DNA of 64,000 nt, from contig OZ020521.1 in assembly GCA_963971425.1 (NCBI GenBank), positions 8,387,519 through 8,451,518 of the forward strand, in the 5' to 3' direction. Made by a program: the position numbers and the translations under genes. The notes under the pieces were generated by a model. It ran no database searches and was not told the origin of the DNA. It saw only the letters and a list, made by a program, of their open reading frames with translations. Positions 43,318-55,700 of this stretch are shown here, in pieces (the first letter of the stretch is position 1; the number at the start of each line of letters is the position of its first letter). The DNA is from Bryoerythrophyllum caledonicum. Taxonomy: Eukaryota; Streptophyta; Bryopsida; Pottiales; Pottiaceae.

Positions 43318-43612
43318 TGTTGCTAATCGAAGGGTTTGGGGATGTACGGCGGTGTACCGCATTCATCCGTGGATGTTTTCCATCCACTTAGGGTTGTGTG
43401 TGTGCGTGTGTAGCGCCACGCACGTCCTTGACTTGACGTCTTTATCAAGTGAAGCTTTGTGAGTGAGTTAGAGAGTAGTGATTGAGAGTTGATTCTTAGT
43501 GGCGGTTTAAGTCATTAGCAAAGTCTCAATGCTTTCCATTTCACTTCACACTCGTTGATTCACCCATTGTGGTATGTATGACGCTTGACTACTTTTGTGA
43601 TACACAACACTT
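43318..43612 (-). repeat. dispersed repeat of about 300 bp, copy 2 (inverted)
   Basis: Homologous in reverse orientation to 1872-2165. It carries a TGTGTGTGTGCGTGTGT stretch near 43398. It lies between the two coding fragments at 42895 and 43692, so it may belong to the same unclassified element. Confidence 0.65.
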
Positions 43613-43691
43613 TTTTTAGGGTGTACTATATATACTTGTTTTAGTGTATGTTTTTTGTTTATTTGATATTGATTAGCACTCTCAATCTGTT

Positions 43692-43940
43692 GTGGATATA
43701 GATCTTTCTTTACACTACAAAGCCACTACGAAGATGGCTGAATGGCATGAGAAAAAGACAGCCGCAATGGAGAGGGCTGTAAATTTGCAGGAGAGGGCTG
43801 CAAATATGCAGCTCTTCTCCATGGATTTGTCAATGATGTCACGTGAAAGCGCAAAATATTACACATTACTTTGTGAGCAAGCTATGGAAGAATTAAAAGC
43901 ATCCCGCACAGTAGCTTCAACTCCACACCCCACCTTTTGA
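43692..43940 (+). other. small helical ORF, possible C-terminal part of the same element protein
   Basis: 82 codons: KMAEWHEKKTAAMERAVNLQERAANMQLF, with heptad-like spacing, then DLSMMSRESAKYYTLL. This resembles the C-terminal coiled-coil tail of NAM-associated transposon proteins (D-x-S-x-M-S). No other support. Confidence 0.35.
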
Positions 43941-44914
43941 CCATAGAATCTATAGCGATTTCCATTCGTTTAGAAGCTGAAGAATATTTTATACAATCTC
44001 TCACCCTTTACAGTCATGTAAATATTCTAGACACTTGAAATGCCCTCAAAATACATGCCATGTTCACTCAGTTCTATATTATTGTACAGAGTCCAAAAAG
44101 CAAAGAGGATGATGGCTCCCCCAATTTCACACTAGCAGCCCCTCCACGTCCGCATGTGGAGGGCGTTGGACCTAGCGAGAGGTTCGAGGAAGTCACAAAC
44201 ATCTTCAGTCACAGTTTCCATGAATTTACTATCACCTTGTCATGTTGACAAAGCTTGAAGCATGAATGTCAACCATGCTATGTACAGCGCTTTTGGTGGC
44301 TAATTTTTGATGTACGGAGGACATTTTCTTGTACACTTTTTTGCGGCATGTATTAGAAATTTCTATTTAGCACGGCATGTGTTCAAAGTTTTTATGTGTT
44401 ATGCAATCTTAAAAACAATTGCCATATTTTTTAACACTATTTCAAAGATTAATTTAATAAAAATATGTACAGATTAATTATTTATTTTACTTTCATATTT
44501 CATTTACTTTTTCTTTCATTTTGCATTCACTTTTGTTTTTAGTTTGCTTTTAAATTTGAATTGCCTATGGCATTGGGTTTTTAGTTCTTTTTATTATCTT
44601 CTCTCAAGAAGTGTATGTGGAATTGGTATAAACCATAGAGAATGCGTAAATTTCCTTACTTCATCGCGTTAACCTGTGATGATTTTATTCATGAACTCCC
44701 AAATTGAAAAAAACCTCGAAGGTGGGCTTTTGCAAATCTTGGGGACGTTAACATGGTTGCAGTTTACATTTTCATTTACTGAAATCTTGAGCAAAGATGC
44801 AAGAAGACAAGACGTATGTGGTAGTATGATTTTTATCCTCATCAAACTTATAGAAAAATAGTTATGCCATCCTAAAGAAAATTATCAAGTACAGGCACGC
44901 CCAGCTGCCCAAAA
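43941..44914. other. intergenic, no gene seen
   Basis: Mixed to AT-rich sequence. A GC-richer patch at 44130-44190 encodes only a short frame. Confidence 0.4.
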
Positions 44915-45645
44915 ACATTTGCTAGGACACTCCAGTAAATAAATGTGAGATTTTTAATGCTAGCAAGTAATATTATTTCATTCATATTGTCAGAAGGCAT
45001 TTCTTGTCTTTAGTGAAAAAATGCATTTTATCCTAAGTCAAAGATTCTCACACATTACCACACACAATCAAGCAAGGAAGAAAAAATAATCTTCTTCTCC
45101 TCATAAAACTTTGAGATCTTCCTATTTTTCACTTTTTATTTTTACTACTATAAAATGTAGTATAAAGCTTCTCAGTGACCATTTAGATTATCATTCTAAT
45201 TCATATTTTGTTCCCAAAAGATTAAATCGTGAATCGGCACATTTTGAACTTCCACTCCTTGCACAATTTTTTGATTAATAGACTACACCCCTTCTCTACC
45301 TTTAAAAATCCGTGTACAATACACGGGATTAATATCATGATCAACATGATGATATAAAGCTTAGACCTTGTGTAGTGCAAAACTTTGACACCAAGTGTAA
45401 TCAAAGTTTGTTGATCCACTATACTAAGAAAAGGATGAAAATGAACCATTTTTTCTACTTCAAACACTATAATCATTCAATCGGTGCGGTCAAAGATGAT
45501 GAAATTATGTGAGTATGTTAATTTTTGAGTGTTAAATGAGGTTTGTTTAAAATTGTAATACGATATTTTGTTTCCTTCCTCACTCACTACACTAGAATTG
45601 ACAATTTTGAAGTGTTTTTGATTTGAAATTTAGAGGTCAACCTTG
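44915..45645 (-). mobile_element. diverged TTAA-family remnant (copy D)
   Basis: On the minus strand it shares with copies B and C the blocks GATTGAATGATTATAGTGTTTG, GTAGTCTATTAATCAAAAAA and GCAAGGAGTGGAAGTTC in the same order. The ends are decayed (for example AATTTAGAGGTCAA on the right). Confidence 0.4.
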
Positions 45646-46058
45646 ACTACAATCTAATTTATTTGAAAATCCCTCTATAAATCTTGGTCAGTTCCCTAAA
45701 CGATTTCATTTCATTTTATTTACAAGCGTGGATACGATTTCTCAAAATTGTGTTGCTAAAACTTATTGATCATAAAATCTACATGTGTGTTTTGTATTTC
45801 AGCATGATACGGTTCAGATATTGAACTGACCTCAAAATAGACGATGTTACTAGGTTCATGTCTTGCTTAATTTCGGTGATGTGGCAATGCATCGATTTAG
45901 AGCTAGTGCAAACATCACCAATACATGTATACAAAAAAGCCAAAAATAAAAAACTTCGCAAAGAACCAATTCTGTATCAGTCTGTGAATCAATACTGACG
46001 TGAAATAAATTTTCAATGAGTTTGGTGTCTGGAGAGATGTGATTGATTCGTGGTAAAT

Positions 46059-46132
46059 ATGCTAGGGCGAGAGTCTAAGTGATAGCAAAAATTCAAATTG
46101 CTAGGGCGAGAGTCTAAGTGATAACAAAAATT
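46059..46132 (+). repeat. 43-bp tandem duplication downstream of TAF2
   Basis: GCTAGGGCGAGAGTCTAAGT occurs twice, followed by GATA(G/A)CAAAAATTC. Perhaps a recent slippage or repair duplication. Confidence 0.8.
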
Positions 46133-46785
46133 CCTCCTCAGGTAGATGGGGTTCTACGAAGAATCAGTTGGCACACAACCATTTGGTGCTTCCAACAAGT
46201 CACATTCAAATATTCCTGCGCACTAACTAGGCCCCCTAACCACTTTTGATGGCTCAGAACCTCTGCTGCTGCTGCTGCCTGCATCTATCTGTACAAAAAC
46301 GTTGAATTCTATCATCATCCTTTACACTTGGCTACAACACCAGTCATTCTTCAAAGCCTGCACCATGATACATGTTCACGAGCACTCAGCTAGTGGTACA
46401 TCAAAATTTACTTCATACCTTCTTGGACGTCGATGCAGCTGAATGCCAGTACCGTCCAGGTCGTGATGGGAGGCCACGTTTTGTCAAAATTACAGAACTC
46501 CACTGGAATGATCAGCACGAGAATCTATCGTGCCCATGCCCTTGACCACCTCAGGAATCCACAGTACCCGCCTGGTTTTGAATCATCGATGTCACAGAGG
46601 TGCCATAGGACAACCTCGAGAGCAACTTCCTATCCTGATACATGTCACCTGTGCACCAACGGTTCCATATGATGACTCATCTCAGGCCAGGGATCCTCAG
46701 GTTTCATCTGGAGTGGTCGAGTAAGAGCCTGCTTTTCCTCTCGCACCGACGATTTGATTGATTGGCTGACTCAAACTATTCCACC
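46133..46785 (-). other. TAF2 3' flank
   Basis: Probably the 3' untranslated region and flank of TAF2. It contains a short CTG run at 46263-46280. No separate gene is supported. Confidence 0.45.
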
Positions 46786-49700
46786 TCAAGTTGCAGTCCT
46801 TGGTTTCTTGAACTTGAATTTAATCTTCATACCGTCTGTCACACCTTGATTCTCGAGTCTCGTACCTTCTGGCTGCAGATAGTCATTGAATGGCAAATCT
46901 GAAGCAATCTTTTCCGGCTCTACTTTTACACTTCTTACTTGATCTTTCCGCTGGTGTTTCTCCTCCTTTGAGCTTGATTTGTGGCCACCTTCTTGGTTGC
47001 GCCGCTGCTCTCGTTCCTCTTTCCGTTTCCTCTTCTTCTCCAAATACTCCGGATCGTTGTGCCTGTCATGCTTCTCCTTCTTCCTCTCCTTACGATCCTT
47101 CTTGTCCTTCTTCCGTTCTTTACGATCCTTCTTGTCCTTCTTATTATTATCCCCCACCCGCTTCTGTGATTCCGTTTCCTCGCCACCATCAGCATGTGTA
47201 CTATTTTCGGTGCCCATCACTCCTGAGAGAGTGCTGTTGTGCCGCTGGAGTTCTAAAGCTCCCGTGCCCTGAGATGCACCCTCAAACCCTTTCCTTGAAA
47301 CATCTCTGGATTCTCCCATCCCATCAAGAGTATCTTCCCCATACAAATCGAATGGCGCTTCCTGCTGTGTACTAGCCCTGGAATCACTCCCTTGGTACGT
47401 ATTAGCTTGGTGGAAACTTCTAGGAGTCCCAACTTCGGTGTCCTCCTGCATTACACCCTCAGTGGCCGCATGGGTTACTCCTTCGATACCTTCAACATCC
47501 TCATGATTCATTCTTTCAATTCCTTCGACGCCCTGCATATCTTGCGTGTTGTTCTCTGCCACAGAATCCATGTGTAGTGCTTGTGATTCCCCCACCTCAA
47601 TTTGAGTTGATTCAAGTTGAGTGAAAGGGTTCGAGTCAATAAACTCCTGGAGATGCCCTTCCTCCTTGACGGAAGAGGGAGAATTGGCCATGTGATGGTC
47701 TGAACGTACAGCCCCAGTGGACACTTCTAAAGCCTGGCTTGTATCCTCACCTACGGTCAAGGAGAAAAATGGCAACATTACAACAAACATAAAGCAACAA
47801 CTTGGTCACGCGAAGTCCATAAATGAACATAATAAGACTTTGTAATGGCAATTCTATGCCACTTCTAACAAAGCAATTAACCGAGCTTGGTAACCTGCGG
47901 CTTCATTACGTACAAACCCCGAGTCAACAGATGTAGGACAGCCTGCCGAGGGTACAGTCGTTACTATATTTGCACCCAACGATAAATATTTCCGTTCAAA
48001 CCCAAAAGTGCTTGGCATGTGATTAGATACTGACCTCCACCTTCGTGAGCCGAGGAGGTCTTCGGAAATCTTAGCTTGATTGAGATCCGTCCTTTAGACT
48101 CGTCCAACTCCCGCTTCCCTCCAGAGCTGCCACTCTCTGTCCTCTCAGCATTATCTCTAGGACCGAGACTTAGTCGCATTGTCCTCTTAGTGAGGAGTGA
48201 CTCTGACTGAGTAGGAGCAGCCGTAGGAGCGGAAACAGCTGGAGATTGTGTGGGCCGAAGGCGAAGTTTGAAAGAGGTTTTCGACTTTGCAAACCTCCTG
48301 TCTTGGGAAAGGTGGTGAGGAGCCAACTTTGACAGACTCTCAGCGGATCGATACAAAGATGCAGACCTGATTAACAGCTCAAATTTAAGTTCAAGGTAAT
48401 ACGAGGCTGCAGTTCTAGCATCAACTAACAGTATCCCAATTCTTAGATCAAATGAACCCGCAACAGCAAAAAGGAAATTATACGAGCAATAGGACCGTGT
48501 AGTCGTACCTGCCAGCAAGAACTTGCAAAAGAGAGAAGATGCTATGCCGAAGCAAAACATTATGGAATGCCTTGCTGCTATCTAACATAGCCAACAGACG
48601 TGCTATGGTACCACCACCAATCCTAGAACTGTTGCCTTTCTCTGTGTGAGAGCCCATGCGAACCACATGCTTCATAAGTTTGCTCTGAACTGCACCATAA
48701 TCACGTCAGCATGTAAGAGACCTGTAGAAGGCCAAGAACCGCAGATATAGAGAATATGGATACTAGCAACATAAATGATTACACTTTCCGAAAATCAAGA
48801 TACGCAAGAGAACTTTACCTGCAAATGACAGGTTTTCGTGAACCTGTTGTAGAGCAAGGTTGACTGCTGCTTCCAACCCCTTTGAATGAAATTCTAAATC
48901 CAGTAGTGCTTTCAGGGCTGCCACTCGCACTTGCCACTGAACCTTTTGCTCTCCGAATGGCTTCAATAGTTGGTTCATTCGTTCCTAGACCAGCAAGAAT
49001 ACCCTTGAGTCATCCATGATATGCCCGGTAAAAAAAAAGACCCGGACCAAAAGATTGCAACATCCAAAACATAGCTATTTTCAACTAGTGAATGAAAAAG
49101 GTGAAAGCGAGATAGCTCACCGTAGGTAGAGCATGAGAAAAGCGAATAGCAAGCTTTGCAAGAGTATGGATGCAGCTTACAGTCACAACCCCGTTGTAAC
49201 TTGGCATCAATCTGTATCCACGGGCGATTTACAAGGTCATTATACCACTCTCGACGCCTCACCAAACGGATAGCGGAACAATAATAGCATAGGCCTAGTC
49301 ATTTTACATAACCAATCGTATATTATGGACTATTACTACGATTCGAGAAGCATATATCATGCTGCAATCGAAGATCATTCTCAACCAAAAAGTCAAGGTC
49401 TCCCGTCACATACCGTTTTACACGCACAAAAATCTGGGCTTTCTGAAAAGAACTAATGGAAGATGGCGAAGCAAAACACGAGAAAACAAAGCACCATTGT
49501 GAGAAGATTGGAAGTCCATCTTCACAGATCTCGATGCATACCTGTCATACTGCAAGTAACGATCAATCTGCTTCAACATCCGAGCTAGAGTTTTTAAATT
49601 CTGTTACAACAAAATCCTCACGTTCAGCGAAAGGTTTAAATGCTTCCAAAAACGGTATGCTTGAAATCAATTGCACAGCAGATAATTTGACGTGAAGATA

Positions 49701-52700
49701 CTGATTCACGGAACTGAAGAGACTGACAGGAAGAGAGCTCGCACCTGCTGCCCAAACTCCAGTGAGCCTACAGATTCAATGACTGAAGCTAGCCAGAATA
49801 CATCAGAATGCGCGTTTCCATTGTTGTCATTATGCTGCCCCGCCCCAGATTACATCTACCAATCAGAATTTAACCAAAAAAAGAGTAGAGAACAACTCTT
49901 CAGAAAGCGAAAGCATGCTGCCTGCCATAAGTGACCAGCGGTGTAGAAACAAGCTTCATAAACTAGACAAAAACGTACTCAGAAGGTAGGTTGAAAATGA
50001 AATCGTAATAAAAAATAGCATAATACAGACCTTAAGAATGTGTAAAATAAAATCAGTTGCTTCCAAAGGGCTCCTGCCGTCGTTCCCACGAACTTCGGCT
50101 ACTGCTCCTGGAATAGCCTAGATAAAACAACAGCATGTTGTACAAAGTCAAAAGAGAAGATTTTACAATTTTTGAGACAATTTCACGAACCAAATTTTGA
50201 AGCTAAAATCGTTGCACCTAAACTAAAGGGTTACTAGATACAAGATTTCAAAAATGTGAACTGATACATTAAAAACCTAAACAATCTGAATGATCTAAAT
50301 CTGTAGTTGCAGTGAAGCAGCAGAACCAAACCACTCTACGTCGTACATGTAAACTTCCAAAGAAATATCTAATGTCTGCAAATCTTCATACTTCTAGAAC
50401 ATACTAAGAAAAGGTAGAACAGGATACAGATCAATCCAAAAAACCGGACGAATCTTCCAGTTTTAAGGTTTGAAAAGTAAATTTACCTCCAAAACGAAAT
50501 ATTCAGCAAAATCGTGAAAATCATTTGGCCTGTGCCCCCAATAGTTCACAACCCATCAATCACCTTGATCCTTCCTTTCTGATAACAAATCTGTCAAACA
50601 TCCATACTTACTACACTCTACAGTCATCATTCTTAAGAAAATACGAAGGAAATGGATACGGTATCTGAAGGGGCACATGAGTGGACTCACTTGGGTAACC
50701 CAATATCAGGATCAAAGCAACGACTTTTATAATACTTAATAAGATTCTGCAAGCCCATGTAGCTTGTGCCCTGCACATAAACGATGGAGAAAAGCCAGTA
50801 AAGTTTAAAAAAACCATTAAACCGATGATGGCTTGTATGTTCACAGCAATCCAATTAATGAATCAGTATGAGTTATCCGTTCAAGCACACCTCTGAGGCG
50901 GTACTAGCGAGTGCAGCAGCTGCTTCGATTCTCACACGACAAAAGACCTACAATTTCCAAGGAAAACCAGTCAGCGATGAGAAACAAGCATAATAGGATT
51001 CAAACAGGTCCTTTAGTCGATACAAACCTTGCAGCACAAAAAGATTCACAAACAAATCTTACTTGAAGTGGAAATTTTACAAAGTCGTAATCATACTACT
51101 AAAATCATAATCTACGCAGTGAACCACGCAGCGATCAACCAGTCAACCGTGCAGTGAACTACAGAAACGTTGTAGTCAACCGCGCAGTTAATTGCGCAGT
51201 CCACCGTGCAGTGAATCGTGATACCTTTTTCTTTATAGTTTGTAATATAATAACTACATTAAATGGTTGGACTATTGCGTTGCAAAGCAAGCGCCCATTG
51301 CTAGTGAATAGTTAAGAAAATATATATCGTTGTACAGGTATAGCTGTAGTAACTCAACCGCGTACCTTCGGATCATTAAGACAATTAGTAAGGGCGTTGA
51401 CTAAAGCAAACGACGTGCGAGAATTGGCACGTAATGCTGCCACAGCTTGTACTTGACCAATAACATCCCTGTCTTTCTCTAACTGGTTTATCTGAGAAAG
51501 GAATGAACAATTAGAAGTTACTAACCAAACAAAAACTGCCCACTGAAGAAAATTGCCTTACAACAAAGTCATCGCATGATAGCTGCTGCAATCTTGGAAT
51601 ATCTCACTATTTTAAGCACAGAGATGCCATGAATAAATAAAAATACACATACCCACATATGCTCAGGTTGAAGTAAATTCAACTCTGCTAAATATTCGAG
51701 CTCAGGATCGCCGCGTATCCATAATAACGGGGACTCCAAACTGCCAAAAAACACACGCAAAGAGACTTTCAGAAGCGAACCAATAAGTTCGAAGGCAAAA
51801 ATTTAATGGCTGTGGTAAAAACACACATGTAATACTACTTTCTGTAGGCACCTTTGAGCTGGAGTAACATCCACATTGTCCTCAAGTGCTTCACCCTTTG
51901 CCCCTTTCTTAGGCCGTTGTATGCGCCTGCCAGCCAGCTTGGAATGACACTGAAGCTCTAAAAGTTGGTAGGGATCACCAGCCATTGGCAAGCTTGGATG
52001 GTCGTACATGCCATCCAACTCGTGCAACCTTATGCTCATCATGCCTGGCCACCCCATGTCTGAGACCCGGAGCTTTGACTCGGGAGTTTCGATTTTTCCT
52101 GTGACTCCTACATACTTGGGCATGGCAGTGGACTCTCGGCGGACAGCAAGTTCTACCATGTTGCGCCTCTTACTGTATACAAACCCCATCCTACCAAGAC
52201 AGCCACAGAACATAATTTATCACCTACTTTTTACATCAATATTTAAAAAGAAGTTCCTAAGTTGTTGATTATCGCTCACTTGAATCCTAATCTTCAAGAT
52301 CTTAAGCATGAAAACTTAACAGTGAAAAAAGACTAACATTTTACCAGAGATGGAAATACTTCCATACAACTTCGATAATTTTTATCAATCACAACTTAAT
52401 GTTCACAACTCCAGCAACAATTAACCGCAGGGCTGGGTCAGAGCTTTCCTCACTACATCTCTAAATATATCATAGAGAAATCTTTTGGAACCAACCTCAA
52501 ACGCGGGCATCCTGATGATTCAACCCAGCGCGGAAAAAAATCCTTCAGGAAAGGACGTTCCAGATTTCCCAACTTGTTTGCAAAGTGGCGAAACTGCAGC
52601 GACATGGTATTTATCAGTAAGCAGTTTGCAAGCAGAGAAATCAAAACCTAGGATCTACAGACAAAATGCAACGTAATCTAATTTGACAACAATCTGATCA

Positions 52701-55700
52701 TTTCCTAAGAGCATAGAATTTTGTGTTATCTTTGGGTTCGCTAAATTCAAGAGCATAGAACGTAAGGAAAAGCACCTCAGTGGTGCTTAGAGTTCGAATC
52801 TTCCGATCAGGTTCTTGTGCCCGCATGATTATTCTCTGTAAAACCTGCATCAATCATATCCCCAGTTCAACACAAAAACTTGTACTTGAAAAAGCAGCAC
52901 AGGGTAGGGGGAAAAAAACAAAATTTCCATACTATGTGTCTCAGCAACCTCCTATTGAACACAACGGGAACCCAGCATTTACCTTCCGAAAGGGCTCTGG
53001 GCCCATTTGCTTCTCCAACATTTGCACTACCGCAGTCTGTAGGACATGGGAACAGAGAAGTAATTCAGAATCTGACGGCATATATCTCCTACCCAAGTAC
53101 ACAGGATAAAACTAACAGCTCATCCGTATGAAGCAGAAGTGAACTAGTTACCAAGAACGAGGGAAACGATGGATGAAAAAATTCACTTCAGATTAAATTA
53201 ACCTCTCATCACATCACATCAAGCTCAGAGACAAAAAAGTAATGCACAAGGAATATTTATCAATGGAAAAAACATGAGAAGAGACTTTAAGAAGGGAGTA
53301 AACAGCTAGCTTCGACCAATTACAGGAGAAACTAAAGACATTTTCTGCAATTTCTTTCATCACATTAAACTAACGTACGCTTTGAACGAACATGCTCAAG
53401 AGTAAAGTGGTGAGAAGTTCATATGTATCACAACGTACAGCTTTCCAGGTCCTAATTTTCCCAAGTACACCAAGTTTCTCAGTGCCACACATGTCTATAT
53501 CCAACCCAGCTGGGGGACTTAGAACAGGTGCTCCATCAACTTCTACCAAGCATACAGCTTCGTTTGCCTGCAGGAGAAAATGGAATGCCATCTTATCAAA
53601 GTTGATCCAAAAAGGAAAAAAGTCTCCAACTGCACAAAGGTCACCAAAGGCTTGCTCCTAAAAATGAAAAGTTCGCAAAATAAACAGAAGATTATGCAGA
53701 TTATGGCTTTAGAGTGTAGGATTCCAATTGGAGTCGATGAAGGAGCCTCACATATTACTCCCTTTAAAGATGTACTTCACTCAGTGTTTTGCGAACCAGA
53801 AGGATGAAAAGGAATCAAGAATACAAGAAATAAACCTTATACCGCCTGAAGCGGGCTTCGTTGTTTCCCAGAAATCGCTTGACAAAAAGATCAGTGAGCA
53901 TTCCAGCCAAACCTTCCAAGAGCCAATCTGAGGAACAATCCATTTTTGCAAATCACGATTCTCAGAGATTCCGCTACTCCAATATTGATTCATGAAATCA
54001 AAAACAAAAGAGACAGAAAACATATAAAGCACTGCAGATTCTTAGAACTACAGATTGCGGAAAATCTTGAAAAACACTACAACCACTAAACAAAGGCATT
54101 TACAGAGTGGCTAAATATTGAATTCAACCTCCAACAGGAGAAAAACCAACTCTCAATCTCAGACATTGCAAATGAAAATGTACGACTTCAAGAGACAAAT
54201 TTCTAACGCCACCACAGATAAATAACAAGAGCCCACCATCAGCTGGAGAATCAGGAGTAATGAAGATGCCAAACCACTGCTGAGCCAAGGCATGTGCAAG
54301 TTTGATACGTGTACCTATAGCCTTCATGACAACCAGCACGGCCACAAAACGTCAGCTGGCAGCATTTCCATAGGTGAAAAGTATACAACACATACCATCA
54401 CCTTCTATGAAATCCTCAAAAAATTCACTAAACACCAAGCAGTCAATAAAATCAAAAACAAAAGTCTATCAATGTTGAAAGGGCGGCAAGGTTCATCAAT
54501 CATCAAGAAAGGGTTCTGTCTAGATTAGAATGCAAGGAACTTTCTCAAGTTTGTGTCATAAATCGCTACCAAAAGCGCAAAACTTCTAATGAACACGACA
54601 ATTTTGAGTGTCAAATAACTTCTAGGACCTATCTGCCTATATTATTACATGCCCGTGTTAGCAAGAATAACTTCCAGTACAACAAAGATGCCACACATGC
54701 ACGTGACAGTATCACACTCTACCTGATCAATAATACGTTCATCTGCCAATAGATCCGCACTAAAAGTTGATAAGGTTGCCCCAATGTTACTGGTTGAAAT
54801 TACGGCATCACCAGGAAGGAATACTTGTTTGTAGCATTCAAATGGAAAAGAAGCTCCAAGGTATTCTTCATAAGCGCTGGGGAAAAGAAAAGATAACACA
54901 CCAGAAGTCAATCATAATGAGAAAAAAACGTAGATGTCTGACCCTCAAAAATTTCCAAATCTAGTGAGATAATTTTCAATATTAATTTTTTTTAAATCTC
55001 TGATTCATTAAAAATTACTTTTTGAAACTCATCGAACGGCTGAAAAATAGAATGAAAACGAAAGGCACCTGAATACAGTGTGAAAGGTACTGATAGAGGC
55101 GTTTAAAGATGCATCCATGCCCGGCATACATAAATGAGACACGTTTGGCAGATGCCGGTCTGGAAGAACAACCAAGGGCGCAACAACCAGGGACACAAAA
55201 GATGCTGCTGTCGGTATCGGATGGCTGTATACGTATGTCTTAAGATGGGTTCCCTCTTTGCTATACACCTGCTCACCATTGAGTAAACAAAATAAATACC
55301 AAGAGATAATCTAGTAATCGGTTTCACGGTCTACTGGGTCATTCTCTGACAAAAAAAAGTTATAAAGCGTGGTTGGTAAGCTTCCGTAACGATTTAGAAG
55401 CAACATCAAGGTAATCTTTGCAACATAAAAAGATACAGACAAGAATCGGCCAGGGCCTGAAACGCTAAGAATCGAATTACAGCAACCATGGATCCAGGAC
55501 ACCCAAAATGCTCCCTAGCTGCTAACAGCATGTTAATAAGAAAAAAAGAAAAAGAAATTCTAAGCAAACGCTCAAGCACATACCTGGTGAAGCAATTTTC
55601 CATTGCTCACTGCAATGTACTCTGAATGTACTGTAAACTCAAGGTCGAAACTGGCAAATAAACACGATAGTGGAGTTGGTTAAATCCAAAAAGAGCATTT

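Noticed and set aside
1872..43612. The two 300-bp repeats as LTRs of one very large retrotransposon
   Set aside because: They are in inverted, not direct, orientation, are well diverged, and unrelated intact host genes lie between them.
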